Shown here piece after piece: positions 51,347 through 61,346 of a DNA stretch of 64,000 nucleotides (position 1 is the first letter of the stretch; every line of letters starts with the position of its first letter). The position numbers were made by a program, and so were the translations under genes. Source of the stretch: CAWGMT01 sp963823675 (GTDB lineage Bacteria; Planctomycetota; Planctomycetia; Isosphaerales; Isosphaeraceae). A model generated the notes under the pieces. The model was not told the origin of the DNA. It ran no database searches and saw only the letters and a list, made by a program, of their open reading frames with translations. The DNA lies in the NCBI GenBank assembly GCA_963823675.1, contig CAWGMT010000011.1, forward strand, positions 1 to 64,000, read 5' to 3'.

Positions 51347-53155
51347 ATGAGGATCGGCGCCTGCCCATACATCAAGTTTTCGGCCAGCCGCCTGCTTCGT
51401 TCGATCGTGATGGCGGCAATGCTCACCCTCGCAGGTATGGCGCTGGCATTGGGCTCAGCCTGGATCAGGGTGATCGGTTCGCCCAAAGTCTTGCGGCAGC
51501 ACCTGGCGGTATGGTTCTTGGCGGTGGTGCTGGACAGCTACTTTTGGGTCTGGCTTGCAGCGGTGTCGGGATTGGCACTCTCGGGGTGGTTGGTCTGGAC
51601 CCGACGTTGCCAGGGGCATCAGCACCGGGGGTTTCCGCGGGCTGCGCAGTCAAGGGCGGTTCAGTGGCTCCTTCTGTGCGGCTCCTGCCTTTGCGGCCTG
51701 AGTCTCGCAGAGGTAGGAGCAGCGACGTGGCTCGCCTGGCTTCATCGGTTGCCAGCCCTGCCAAAAAGCTTCCCCGAGCCAGCACGCCCGGCCGGCGAAG
51801 TCTCGATCGTGGTGATCGGCGGATCGAGCGCGCTGGGGGTGCCTTACGAGGATTGGCTCTCGGTCGGCACCCTTGTTGGTCGTGCGCTCGAGCGAGCCAT
51901 TCCCGGCAGACGGTTCCGTGTCGATGTGCTCGCCGAACTGGGAGCTACGCTGGAGAACATGCATCTGAAGCTCTCCAGACTGACCAAGAAGCCCGACGCG
52001 CTGATCGTCTACTCAGGTCACAATGAGTTCCTGGCACGCTTCACGCTCGCCAACCAGGTGTTCTACTATGACGACGAGCGGTCGCTCGAGCACCGCTTTG
52101 CGACGCTCGAACACTGGAGTCGCATTTCACCGTTCTTGACCCTGGTCAGGGAGAACCTGGAACGACAGCGGCTGCGCGTGATTCCGAGCTTGAGCCTGGG
52201 GGCCCTCGACCGGGCCGTCGGCCGCCCGGTCTGCGAGCCAGCAACGGCCGCCCGGATCGTGGCCGATTTTCAACAGCGGCTGGAAGCCATCGTATCGGAT
52301 TGCGAACGGATTGGCTGCCTGCCGGTCTTGATCATCCCGCCGGGGAACGACGCCGCGGACCCGACTCGATCGTATGTAACTCCGTCAACCCGCGCGGATA
52401 CGCGGCGCGCGCTCGCCCTGCGAATGGAGACGGTCCGCGCGCTCGAAAGCCATGACCCGGCCACGGCGGCCGCCGAGTACCGGCATGTGATCTCGGAACA
52501 TCCTGGCTTCGCTCATGCACATTACCGCCTGGCACGATTGCTGGAATCGGCTGGGACCTTCTCGGAGGCCAACAAGCACTACATTCTCGCCCGCGACCAG
52601 GATGGTTTGCCGCTGCGATGTCTGTCTGTTCTGGAAGCGGCCTATCATACCGTGGCACAGCGGCATGCGGCGAGCGTGGTTCTGGTAGATGGACCGGCCG
52701 TACTCAGAAAGCGAAGCCGGCACGGCATCCTTGATGATGAGCTATTCCACGACCTGGTCCATCCGACCTTGACCGGTCACGTCGCCCTGGCTCAGGCAGT
52801 CCTCGCCGGCTTGAGAGCCCGCGACGCTTTTGACTGGCCGGAGGCGACTCCGGCACCGACGCTTGACCCCAACCGTTGCGCCGTGCAATCCGGCATCGAC
52901 GCAACTGCGTGGGCGTTGGTCTGTCAGCGTTCGGCGGCGCAATACGATATGCTGGCTTTTCTTACGGTCGACCCTCACGAGCGCACCGAGCACCGCGACC
53001 GGTTGCGCATGACCGCGAACCAGATCCGCGCTGGCGTCCCCCCTCACGATCTGACCATTCTTGGCCTCGAAACCGAGTCCGCGCTGCGCGATCGCCACGA
53101 GATGACTCCGGAAACCGCCGGCAAGAGCCGGCCTGCGGAAGACTCCGGCCCTTGA
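51347..53155 (+). CDS. SGNH/GDSL hydrolase with N-terminal membrane helices
   Basis: 602 residues from the ATG at 51347. Three hydrophobic spans occupy the first 140 residues. The hydrolase core has IVVIGGSSALGVPYEDWLSV (block I, with the nucleophile Ser in GGSSA), YSGHNEFLARF (block III, GxN-type) and LVHPTLTGHVALAQ (block V, Asp-x-x-His). A short TPR-like segment lies at about 430-470 (AHYRLARLLESAGTFSEAN). Likely an esterase or acetyl-group hydrolase at the membrane; substrate unknown. Divergent from nusB. Confidence 0.83.
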   Translation: MRIGACPYIKFSASRLLRSIVMAAMLTLAGMALALGSAWIRVIGSPKVLRQHLAVWFLAVVLDSYFWVWLAAVSGLALSGWLVWTRRCQGHQHRGFPRAAQSRAVQWLLLCGSCLCGLSLAEVGAATWLAWLHRLPALPKSFPEPARPAGEVSIVVIGGSSALGVPYEDWLSVGTLVGRALERAIPGRRFRVDVLAELGATLENMHLKLSRLTKKPDALIVYSGHNEFLARFTLANQVFYYDDERSLEHRFATLEHWSRISPFLTLVRENLERQRLRVIPSLSLGALDRAVGRPVCEPATAARIVADFQQRLEAIVSDCERIGCLPVLIIPPGNDAADPTRSYVTPSTRADTRRALALRMETVRALESHDPATAAAEYRHVISEHPGFAHAHYRLARLLESAGTFSEANKHYILARDQDGLPLRCLSVLEAAYHTVAQRHAASVVLVDGPAVLRKRSRHGILDDELFHDLVHPTLTGHVALAQAVLAGLRARDAFDWPEATPAPTLDPNRCAVQSGIDATAWALVCQRSAAQYDMLAFLTVDPHERTEHRDRLRMTANQIRAGVPPHDLTILGLETESALRDRHEMTPETAGKSRPAEDSGP

Positions 53156-53382
53156 TCTCGGGGGCTGTCCTGCTGCCGTCGGTTCTTCGTCGAATTCGGC
53201 TCATCGTGCGGGCTTGGTTCGACCGATGAAGCTAACGACAAAACATCGATGGCGTGGCAAGGATGGGCTACGATCGGATCGTCAATCTTTGCGCCAGCTT
53301 CCGCGGCGCAGGGACAATCGGTGGTAAGTCGATCGACGGCCTTCGCCGGTCTGGTCGGAACCGACACAGAAAGGATTTCTGT

Positions 53383-53748
53383 ATGGCGAGGCTCCGGAAT
53401 GCCGTGATGGCTGTGGTCCTGGGCACTGGGGTGCTGGGATGCCATTTTGCCCACTGGTCTCCCTTTCACTGTGATGAGTGTGACGACTTCCCCGCACCCG
53501 CCTATGGGCCCGATTTCTCGATGATGCCCGGATCGTATACCGGCGCGCCGCCGTCCGAATCCACGAGGTCAGCTCTTCCAGCAGGTTCGGCCGCTCCGTC
53601 GGGGGCGGGGGGATCACGGCCTTCCGCAGGTGGAGCGCCACAGCCTGTTGAGGAGGCGCCGGCGCCGCGCCCGCTCCTCCGGCACCGTCGTCCGCTGCGC
53701 CCGGCATGGGCGCGGCAGGACGCGCGTCTTGAAAGGAGCCCGGCATGA
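53383..53748 (+). CDS. Hypothetical lipoprotein
   Basis: 121 residues. The signal and lipobox are MAVVLGTGVLGC; the mature part is Pro/Ala/Ser/Gly-rich with a Cys pair near the front (FHCDECDDFP). No family recognised. Its stop overlaps the start of the next small gene (ATGA), so they are coupled. Confidence 0.55.
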   Translation: MARLRNAVMAVVLGTGVLGCHFAHWSPFHCDECDDFPAPAYGPDFSMMPGSYTGAPPSESTRSALPAGSAAPSGAGGSRPSAGGAPQPVEEAPAPRPLLRHRRPLRPAWARQDARLERSPA

Positions 53749-53906
53749 ACAGGATTACTCGTGTGCTGGCGGCATTGCTGCTGGCGATCGTTGGCTTGAG
53801 CGCAACCGGCTGCCTTCATACCTTGACGCAGACGTACTGTGATTATCCTCCCTCCGCATGGGAGCCCCCGCATACTCATCCTCAGGGCAATCCCAGCGAC
53901 GGTTGA
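53745..53906 (+). CDS. Small lipoprotein, 53 residues
   Basis: The ATG at 53745 opens a short frame with a clean lipoprotein signal (RVLAALLLAIVGLSATGC), then a short Pro/His-rich tail. A ribosome site (aaaggagcc) lies just before. The overlap ATGA with the preceding lipoprotein supports translation. Function unknown. Confidence 0.6.
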   Translation: MNRITRVLAALLLAIVGLSATGCLHTLTQTYCDYPPSAWEPPHTHPQGNPSDG

Positions 53907-54135
53907 CAACTAGAGCGCCCAACCAGCCGCCGACAGTGACAGCCCAGAATTCGTTACTTGCGCGGCCGTTTTTGCCCGGCGCATTCCCGGGCCAAAGGTC
54001 ATTATGGTAGGTTCGCATGCCGTTGAGCCTGATGGCTCGCCGTCGATCGGATCGAGACATCCGCGGGCTCGGCGGCTCGACAAGGTTCTATAGACGGACC
54101 GGCGTTTGATCCAACTCTGAGGAGAACAACAGGTT

Positions 54136-54621
54136 ATGTCGATCAAGACCACGAAGACACGAACAGTTTTCCTGATTGCGTTAGCTGCTGCACTGGGTTT
54201 CTCCCTGGTCGTGGCAGCCAGAGGCCGCGCGGCCAATCCCGGCCAGGCGGACGACGGCAAGCGCAAGAAGTGGACGAAAACCGCCAGCGGGCTTCAATAC
54301 CTCGATGACAAGCAAGGGACCGGAGAGTCGCCCAAGACCCGCGGAACCTGCGTGATGCACTACACGGGCTGGCTATGGGAAAACGAGGCCAAGGGCAAAA
54401 AGTTTGACAGCTCCAAGGATCGGGGACAGCCCTTCGAATTCACGATCGGCGTCGGCGAGGTGATCAAAGGATGGGACGAAGGGGTCGCCACGATGAAGGT
54501 TGGGGGTAAGCGGCAGTTGTTGATCCCACCAGCGCTTGGCTATGGCGCCCGCGGTGCCGGCCGGGTCATTCCCCCGAACGCCACTTTGCTGTTCGAAGTC
54601 GAGTTGCTAGGCGTAAAATAA
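54136..54621 (+). CDS. Exported FKBP-type peptidyl-prolyl isomerase
   Basis: 161 residues. A signal-like N-terminus (TVFLIALAAALGFSLVVAA) precedes one FKBP domain from about 46: ASGLQYLDDKQGTGESPK, MHYTGWLWE, FDSSKDRGQPFEFTIGVGEV, IKGWDEGVATMKVGGKRQLL, IPPALGYGARGAGRVIPPNA and LLFEVELLGV. All FKBP binding-pocket elements are there. It catalyses proline isomerisation in exported proteins. Ribosome site gaggag lies before the ATG. Confidence 0.92.
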   Translation: MSIKTTKTRTVFLIALAAALGFSLVVAARGRAANPGQADDGKRKKWTKTASGLQYLDDKQGTGESPKTRGTCVMHYTGWLWENEAKGKKFDSSKDRGQPFEFTIGVGEVIKGWDEGVATMKVGGKRQLLIPPALGYGARGAGRVIPPNATLLFEVELLGVK

Positions 54622-54926
54622 GCAGCCGAGAGGCTCGCCTCGTCCGACGCTCTCGACTCTCTGGCCGCCGGGGCGGTCGCGCCGGTTGACGTTGAGTGCT
54701 CCTCGTTCGTTCCGTTTCCGGCATTACCGACCCGCGACCAGGGTTGACCGTAATCGTAAATTCGGTATAGATAGCATTTCCTCTTGAGCAAATCTCAGGC
54801 TCAATTCCTGGAATTCTTCCAGTTCAGATCGACGATCCCCGGGCGGATGCAATGCCCTGAGGCGTGGTGTATTGCCAGGGAACGGACTCAATTCGCTCGG
54901 TCATTTCCTCAGGAAGGGATGCCAAC

Positions 54927-55757
54927 ATGGCACGGATCCGTGACCAAATTCGCCCCGCCTTGGACCTTGGGTCCAGGTTCCTCCTGTCCTCGGTTCTGGT
55001 CCTGGTCGTCGGGCTAACCCTGCCATCGCGTTCCCAGGCGGCCAAGCTCGGCCAGTTTCTCACTCCCAAGGATCTGTCTCGACCACTATTGCTCGATCAG
55101 AATGGCACGCAGCTCCAGCTTCCATCTCCGGATCATCCCCATCCGAGTCTAACCCCGGGATCAACGCCGACTTACCTTGCACTGCCCCTTTACGGCGGCG
55201 AGCATCTGCCAGCTGCAACAGCCACAATCAATGCTGGAGCGCAAGCCGGAGGTAACGCTGTCGGGCCGCTCGATTTCAATTCGGTGGTCAAGGGCGAGCT
55301 CAACTCGGCCCTCAATACATCGGGGTTGGCCTTGGTTGACACGCCCAACCAGAACTATCTCGTCGAGTATCTGCCGCACATCGCGCGATCGCATCAGGAA
55401 TCGGCCGCGGGATCAGGGACGACCTCAAAGTCGTCATCAACCACGAGCAGCTCGACCAGTACTCTGTCGAAGCTGCTCACCGCCAGCCAGTGGGACAAGT
55501 GGGCCAACTCCGGCTTGTCGGATCTGAAGAAGCTGCTGAACATCGGCAGCTCCAGCTCCAGTTCGGGGCATTCGACTTCGAACTCAAACATCAAGATTGA
55601 GGCTCAGGTCCTGGTGGATGGTCAGACCTCGGAACCGGGAACGGTACTGCCGTCTCCAATCCCGGAGCCGAGCGGTTGGATGATCTTCGCGCTCTTGCTC
55701 GGCGCGGCGGGTCTGGGATGCGGCCTGCGCCGCGGGCAGCGGCTCACGACGGTTTGA
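54927..55757 (+). CDS. PEP-CTERM-like surface protein
   Basis: 276 residues from the ATG at 54927. An N-terminal signal (LLSSVLVLVVGLTLPSRSQA) is followed by a Ser/Thr-rich region (residues about 168-235, with long Ser runs) and a C-terminal sorting signal PIPEPSGWMIFALLLGAAGL with a basic end (RRGQR), the PEP-CTERM pattern of exosortase substrates. Such proteins are exported and anchored or glycosylated at the surface. No exosortase gene is in the window. Confidence 0.8.
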   Translation: MARIRDQIRPALDLGSRFLLSSVLVLVVGLTLPSRSQAAKLGQFLTPKDLSRPLLLDQNGTQLQLPSPDHPHPSLTPGSTPTYLALPLYGGEHLPAATATINAGAQAGGNAVGPLDFNSVVKGELNSALNTSGLALVDTPNQNYLVEYLPHIARSHQESAAGSGTTSKSSSTTSSSTSTLSKLLTASQWDKWANSGLSDLKKLLNIGSSSSSSGHSTSNSNIKIEAQVLVDGQTSEPGTVLPSPIPEPSGWMIFALLLGAAGLGCGLRRGQRLTTV

Positions 55758-56098
55758 ATGAACGAAAGCCGGCCAGGTCTCTGCGCCGGCTCGACAGCCG
55801 CGCTCGGTTCACGCGGCCGGACGGCAAGCACCAAAGCGGCGACAGCCCAAGTGGTTCCGGCCGCCGAGATGAATTGGTAGGGACCGTGGGGGAAGCCGCT
55901 TTCCGGTTCTTGATGTCGCGGTGAAGCAAACCCAACCAAATCTGCAGATAGAACCGGTGCCCTCCTTTCCCCCGGCCTCTCGCGACGAATAATTCATCAA
56001 GGGGCGGCACGATCCACGTCGAAAGTATTGCTTGAGCATCTGGACTCGCCGCCACCAAGAACTGCCGGTCTGAAGGCTTACCTGCCTGCGGGGGCGTC
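55758..56098. other. Intergenic region, no supported gene
   Basis: 340 bases between the PEP-CTERM and hemolysin III genes. Frames on the minus strand exist but lack domains and ribosome sites. No tRNA or terminator hairpin with a T-run was seen. Confidence 0.4.
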
Positions 56099-56959
56099 AT
56101 GCACTTGTTCGAACTGCGCGAGCCCGTCAACGCCTTGAGTCACGCCGCGGGTATGATGCTGGCGCTTCCGGTGACCTGGATGCTCTGGAAGCGGTGCACC
56201 GCGTTGGGCAATTGCGATCCATTGGTACTTGAGCACTCGCGCGGTTCGACCCGGTATCAGTGGAACAAGGCGCTGGGGCTCTTGATCTTTGGCATCTGTC
56301 TGACCCTGTGCTACGGGGTCAGTGCCGCGTTTCATGCGGTTCAGCTCAAAGGCAGGCTGCTGAGCTGGCTTCAGCGCCTTGACCACGTGGGCATCTACCT
56401 GTTGATTGCGGGAACGTATACGCCGGTGGCGGTGGCGATTTTGCGTGGGGCCTGGTCATGGGGCACTCTGGCGACAGTCTGGACTGTCGCCCTCGTTTGC
56501 GCCAGCCGGGTCTGGTACGGCGGCGTATTGCCAATCTGGATCTCGACCTTCGTCTACCTGACAATGGGGTGGGGCGCCTTGCTCTGTTATTGCGAGCTGG
56601 CCCGCGGCTACTCGCACCGAGCGCTCCTACCACTTCCCATAGGGGGAATTCTTTACACCGTCGGCGCTATGATCAACCTCGCCCGGTGGCCGGTACTCTG
56701 GCCCGGTCACTTCGGCTCTCACGAATTGTTCCATTTCTTCGTCATCGCCGGCAGTGCATGCCACATCTTCTTCATGCTCAAGGTCGTCGTCCCGGCGTGT
56801 GAACCCGTCCCGCCGCCCGCGGATACTGCCCCAGTCAACCCCAAGCCGATGCTCGTGTTCCCACGACGAACGCTCTGGAAATCACCCGCCGTCGCGCGCT
56901 TACGCTGGGCGGAATCCCCCATCACGACAACCCGCCAACCCATCGACCGCCGCAGCTAA
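56099..56959 (+). CDS. Hemolysin III / PAQR family membrane protein
   Basis: 286 residues with about seven membrane helices. Family marks are FELREPVNALSHAAGM at the start, AAFHAV, LDHVGIYLLIAGTYTPVA and the late SHELFHFFVIAGSACH, which hold the His and Glu/Asp residues of the metal site in PAQR proteins. The C-terminal 45 residues are an extra basic, Pro-rich tail. A role in membrane or sphingolipid-like metabolism is general for the family; the name hemolysin is historical. Confidence 0.88.
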   Translation: MHLFELREPVNALSHAAGMMLALPVTWMLWKRCTALGNCDPLVLEHSRGSTRYQWNKALGLLIFGICLTLCYGVSAAFHAVQLKGRLLSWLQRLDHVGIYLLIAGTYTPVAVAILRGAWSWGTLATVWTVALVCASRVWYGGVLPIWISTFVYLTMGWGALLCYCELARGYSHRALLPLPIGGILYTVGAMINLARWPVLWPGHFGSHELFHFFVIAGSACHIFFMLKVVVPACEPVPPPADTAPVNPKPMLVFPRRTLWKSPAVARLRWAESPITTTRQPIDRRS

Positions 56960-56988
56960 CGCCATCGCGTTGATTTAAATAAACCCGA

Positions 56989-57017
56989 TTGACGATCAAA
57001 GCACCGCGTTCTAGGTT
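56989..57017 (+). promoter_or_regulatory. Candidate promoter of the sigma gene
   Basis: TTGACG (56989-56994), 17-base spacer, TAGGTT (57012-57017). It lies about 120 bases before the sigma-factor ATG. Only spacing and the -35 support it. Confidence 0.3.
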
Positions 57018-57140
57018 TTTTTCGGCGATTCCCGACTACGAGCCTCTTCCTGTCACGCGGGAAATCGTCAATTGTAGAGTGCATCCAAGACATCACGCCT
57101 GATCCGATGGATCTATGCTTCCTTCCTGGAGTATTCCGCC

Positions 57141-58001
57141 ATGAGTGCGCAGTGGATCGATCACCGGGGAACCACCACGTCGTCGCCCTTGCAGATTTAC
57201 TTGCACGACATCAACGAAACACCGTTGCTTTCGGCCGAGGAAGAGCGAGCGCTTGCCGAGCGGGTGGCGGTGGGCGATCCGTCGGCACGCGAGCACATGG
57301 TGAAGGCTAACTTGCGGCTGGTGGTCAATATCGCGCGGGGCTATCTCGGCAAGGGGTTGGTCCTGGAAGATCTCATCGAAGAGGGAAATCTGGGGTTAAT
57401 GCGGGCGGTCGAAGGCTTTGACGGCATGATGGACACGCGATTCAGCACGTACGCGAGCTACTGGATCAAGCAGTCGATTCGACGAGCCGTGATGAACAAC
57501 GGCAAGCCGATTCGGTTGCCCGCCTATATGGTCAGCCTGCTCTCCAAATGGAGGCGGGCGACCGCCGTCCTGGCCGATCGCCTGGGCCGTGCTCCCACGC
57601 ACGAGGAGGTGGGCAAGGCCATGCGTCTCTCCAAGAAAAAAATGGGCATCGTGGCCAAGGCGATCCGTGTCAACAACCTGACGCCTCACAACGAGACCAA
57701 CGAGGACGAAGGGCCCGCGCTCGACGATGTTCTGACCGATGACCGAGGCAAGGGCCCCGAGCGGCTCTTGATCGAGGCGGACGACCTCGACCGCATTTTC
57801 GTTCACCTTGATGGGCTTGACGAACGCGAAGCGACCGTGATCCGCATGCGGTTCGGCCTCGATTCGTACTCTCCCATGACCTTGCGGGAGGTTGGCGAGA
57901 CCCTGGGCCTTACACGCGAGCGAGTTCGCCAGCTCGAGACACATGCGCTCCAGAAACTCATGGGCTCGCTCGCCGAGACCGACGACCAGATCGGGAATTG
58001 A
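57141..58001 (+). CDS. RpoD/SigA-family group 2 sigma factor
   Basis: 286 residues. Region 1.2 is short (PLQIYLHDINETPLLSAEEE); region 2 is MVKANLRLVVNIARGYLGKG, LEDLIEEGNLGLMRAVEGFD, FSTYASYWIKQSIRRAV; region 3 is PTHEEVGKAMRLSKKKM; region 4 is LREVGETLGLTRERVRQLE. It lacks the long N-terminus of the primary sigma, so a secondary (group 2) factor is likely. A strong hairpin terminator follows at 58155. Confidence 0.92.
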   Translation: MSAQWIDHRGTTTSSPLQIYLHDINETPLLSAEEERALAERVAVGDPSAREHMVKANLRLVVNIARGYLGKGLVLEDLIEEGNLGLMRAVEGFDGMMDTRFSTYASYWIKQSIRRAVMNNGKPIRLPAYMVSLLSKWRRATAVLADRLGRAPTHEEVGKAMRLSKKKMGIVAKAIRVNNLTPHNETNEDEGPALDDVLTDDRGKGPERLLIEADDLDRIFVHLDGLDEREATVIRMRFGLDSYSPMTLREVGETLGLTRERVRQLETHALQKLMGSLAETDDQIGN

Positions 58002-58017
58002 TTGGACCAATTTGTCG

Positions 58018-58057
58018 TCCTTTGTCCTTTGTCCTTTGTCCTTTGCTCGCTTCGCGT
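58018..58057 (+). repeat. Heptamer array, left arm of a 40-base inverted pair
   Basis: Four perfect units of tcctttg (58018-58045) followed by ctcgcttcgcgt. The same block in reverse orientation lies at 58301-58340, with three mismatches over 40 bases. It starts 17 bases after the sigma-factor stop. Confidence 0.8.
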
Positions 58058-58154
58058 ACTTCAATGGCCGGTGTTCAGGAACGGGTTTATCCAACAACTG
58101 ATCGCTGACACCAGTCAAACCCCTGCCAATCGTACCGGGTGGCTTCCCTGCAAA

Positions 58155-58196
58155 AAGGCCCCTGGAAGGCTCACGAGCCCTCCAGGGGCCTTGTTA
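58155..58196 (+). terminator. Rho-independent terminator after the sigma gene
   Basis: A 12-base perfect stem (aaggcccctgga at 58155-58166 with tccaggggcctt at 58181-58192) and 14-base loop, followed by ttgtta. It lies inside the pair of inverted heptamer arrays. Confidence 0.8.
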
Positions 58197-58300
58197 TTGC
58201 GCCGTTTGATCCGTGCTCCGTTGTCCATTATTCGGGACTTGGTCCGGCGTCCCCTTTCCATGTGTAACTGAGCTTGGTTCTAACCGCTCGGCAACGCAAA

Positions 58301-58340
58301 ACGCGAAGCGGACAAGGGACAAAGGACAAAGGACAAAGGA
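58301..58340 (-). repeat. Heptamer array, right arm of the inverted pair
   Basis: Four units of caaagga-type (58313-58340, one unit with a change) preceded by acgcgaagc. Read on the minus strand it matches the left arm at 58018-58057 in 37 of 40 bases. The 243 bases between hold the terminator. Confidence 0.8.
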
Positions 58341-58610
58341 CCGACACAACCGCTTATGCTGAAATTGGTTAGGATCTTCCATCTGAATTTGGGCTGATGA
58401 CCCGGCTGGTACCGGCCACCTGGCTGGGGGCCTGGGAATCGGTGGTTTTCACCAATAGCTATTCCCGGGCCGTAATCGGTCCAATAATAAACTTCCCGAA
58501 GCGAAAAACCTGTGTGGCGCGGTTGAATGTGCGTTCCGAGCGGCTCAACCGCCAGTTACCACGATAGACGCCGAAGATTACGGGTTCCGCGAAAAGAGGA
58601 GAAACTCAGC

Positions 58611-59431
58611 ATGGTGTGCTCAATGGTGAAGAAGGGGTTGCTGGGGGCCGCGCTGGGCACGGGTGCATTATTCCTGGTGTTCGGCACCTCGGCACCGAGC
58701 TATGTCAGGACGGCCTATCATCGACTCCGTCAGAATGCAAAGGATGCCACCCCGCCTCAGTTTGAGATCGAGCGGGCGCGGCAGGACATCGAAAGCTTGA
58801 AGCCGATGTTCGATCAGAACAAGGAAACGCTGGCTCGCGCCGAGGTGGAAGCCGAGAACCTGGAGCGAGAGGTCGTCGCGATGCAGGCCAACCTGGACCA
58901 TGCGAAGCAGACGATCCTGGGGTTGCAGCAGAGCCTCAAGACGGGCGACTTCCGCCTGACCAGTCATTCGTCCGATGCGGCGATCGAGGTGAAATCCGAG
59001 CTGGCTCAACGGCTGGATCATTACGATTACACGGCCGATCTGCTCCGCTCCAAGCACGAGATTCTCAAGGCAAAGCGCAAAATCATCCAGGCGGCGCACG
59101 AAAAGCTGGCGAGCTTGAGGGAGCAAAAGTCAACGCTTCTGTCCAAGCTCGCGAACATCGAAGCCCGGTTGCAAATGATCGAGGCGACTTCCGCCAAGAA
59201 CGACTTCAATTTTGACGGCAGTGCCTTGTCTCGCGCAAGCAGACGATCTCCGAGCTGGAGCAGCGGCTGGACGTGATGGCCCGCCGGGCCGAGATCGAAT
59301 GTCGCTACGGCGATCTGGACCAGCCGTCGGCATCCTTTGTCGACCCCCACCGTGATGTCGTGAAGGAAGTCGAGGAGAAATTTGGCCCGGACAGCCGTCC
59401 GTCTGCCAAGACCGGCGACAAGAGTCTCTGA
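58611..59431 (+). CDS. Signal-anchored coiled-coil protein, frameshifted
   Basis: About 272 residues once rejoined. A hydrophobic anchor (KGLLGAALGTGALFLVFGTS) is followed by a long coiled coil (residues about 50-240: ENLEREVVAMQANLDHAKQT and similar heptads). The first frame stops at 59276, but another frame from about 59237 continues the coiled coil (KQTISELEQRLDVMARRAEI) to a stop at 59431. One missing base near 59236 explains the break. It starts the signalling cluster; a structural or scaffolding role in the envelope is a guess. Confidence 0.7.
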
Positions 59432-59442
59432 GAATCGAGGCG

Positions 59443-59472
59443 AGGACACGGCCGCACGGCCGTGTCCTTGCC
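59443..59472 (+). terminator. Perfect hairpin after the coiled-coil gene
   Basis: Twelve-base arms (59443-59454 and 59457-59468) nearly touch (two-base gap) just after the stop. No clean T-run follows (ttgccc), so it could end transcription weakly or be an RNA-stabilising hairpin. Confidence 0.45.
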
Positions 59473-59669
59473 CGTTCTGAATTCAATGGCAAATCGCCAT
59501 GCTTCTGGCTCAAGGCCGAACGTAACTAAAAGATGGGACGAAACGACTGATACGGACTCGTGATCGACGTGAGTTTCGGGCTGTGGGCCGCGGTCAAGCC
59601 GCAAGGTATAGCTGCAAGCCGGTTTGAGTTGCGGGCTGTGGCCTCGAAGCTCAGGAGAACACAATCCCC

Positions 59670-61324
59670 ATGGTCAATCCGGGCGGTGAGTCAACCATGT
59701 TGGGACATTGGCGCATCGTGTTAAGGCAAGCCGAAGAGGCCGCGCGAGTCGGCCGGTTTGAGGAAGCGTATGCCCTGGCGAATCGGGCCGATGTGGCGGA
59801 CCATCACCACGCGGTGCAGTTCCGCAGTCGACTGGCTCTGGACTTGATAGCCCGGGCAACGCGCAGGGGCACTGTAGACGACTTGAACGGCGCGATCGAG
59901 GATCTGGACCTGGCCGAACGGATGGCCGCTCCTCCCGACTCGCTGGCCGCGGCTCGGTTGAACCTGGCGGACCGGGTGGCCGACGAGGTTAAGAGCAGCC
60001 TGGACGCCAGCGAGCCGGCGCGGGCCCTGGAGCGCATCGAAGAGTTAATGCGGCACAGGATCACCGGGCCGGCGCTCCGCCGCACACGCGAAATCGCCGA
60101 AGCGTGGCAAGCCGGGCTGGCCGAGGGCCTGCGCGGCGAATTTGGCCGAGCTCACGAACAGCTCGATCGAGCCGAACGGCTGGCCACCGGCGCCGGGGTG
60201 ATCGCGGCCCAGCAAGCGATCGCGGCCGCCAAGAACGAGCTGGAAAACCGCCAGAAGGCGGTCGCTCCCAGGGTCGAGGCCCTGTACATGGCGCTCTCGG
60301 AAGGGAAGTGGCCCCAGATCCTGGCGGCGGCCGAGGCAGTTCTTACCAGCGTGCCCGAACATCCAGCGGCGCGGCAGGCGCGTACTCGTGCCTGGCAACA
60401 GATCGCGGCAATCGGGCCAGCCGGCGCTGCTCAGTGGCCGCAGCGCGGCGCCCGCGTGGCTCAGGCGGCCGCCATGATGGAGCCAGGGCTAGGGCCCGCG
60501 GCCAATTCCCAGGACGAGCCATCCCAGGCTGCCGGTCCGGAGGCCGAGGGTATTTTCTGGCTGAGCGGCCTGACTGGCCGTGGCATGGGTCCGGGCGCCA
60601 CAGTACCGGGCGCCGAGCCGCGACCGGGCGAGCCCCCCGGCACCGGGCGCGGCCCTGCGCGGCCGGTCGCCCCTCATCGAGCCGGCGCGCCCCGCGACCG
60701 ATCGCGCGGGCCGAGGCAGCCGCTCCCAAGGGGCGGTTCCTCTTGTGGGTCGATGCCGTCGGCGGCTATCTGGTGTGTCTCGACGACCGTATCGTCCTGG
60801 GCCGGGCGGGTCCTGACAGCCATGCCGACATCCCCTTGATGGGCGACCTGTCGCGCAGCCACGCCACCCTGGTTCGAAACGGCGAGGGTTATCTGCTGAA
60901 AGCCCATCAGGCTTCCTTCGTCAACGGCAAGCCAGTGATCGACCAGGTTGTGTTGCGCGATGGGGACGTCATCCGGTTGGGCTCAACGGTCGAGCTGGAA
61001 TTCCGCCAGCCCAGCCCGGTGAGCGCGACGGCCCGGCTCTCGATCGTGAGTCGCCACCGGCTGCCCCTGGCGGTCAACGGCGTGCTCCTGATGGCCGAAA
61101 CCTGCATCGTGGGCGAGGCGGTTCAGGCGCACATCCCGGCCCCCGCGCTCAAAAGCCCGGTCGTCCTCTACCGCCAGGCCGGTACCTTGTGGTGCCGCGC
61201 CGAAGGCGCATTCGACGTCAACGGCCGCACGTGTGCTTCCCGCGCGCCGCTTACCTTGCAATCCAGCGTACTGGGCGACGGTTTTTCATTCAGCCTGGAG
61301 CCACTTGGGAGTCAGTCGGTATAA
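59670..61324 (+). CDS. FHA-domain protein with helical N-terminal repeats, frameshifted
   Basis: About 551 residues once rejoined. Residues 1-255 are helical, TPR-like (AEEAARVGRFEEAYALANRA, EEAY and similar). A Gly/Pro-rich linker at about 285-350 contains the frame change; the six-C run at 60633-60638 is the likely site. Downstream the second frame gives a full FHA domain: FLLWVDAVGGYLVCLDDRIV, LGRAGPDSHADIPLMGDLSR, SHATLVRNGEGYLL, NGKPV and LRDGDVIRLGSTVELEF. FHA domains bind phosphothreonine, and a Ser/Thr kinase is encoded next, so the pair likely works together. Confidence 0.82.
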
Positions 61325-61346
61325 AATGGGAATCAGCCCGGTGTAG

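Noticed and set aside
55744..56130. A 128-residue minus-strand frame in the spacer before hemolysin III
   Set aside because: It contains a chance HRDIKN word but no other kinase feature and no start signal.
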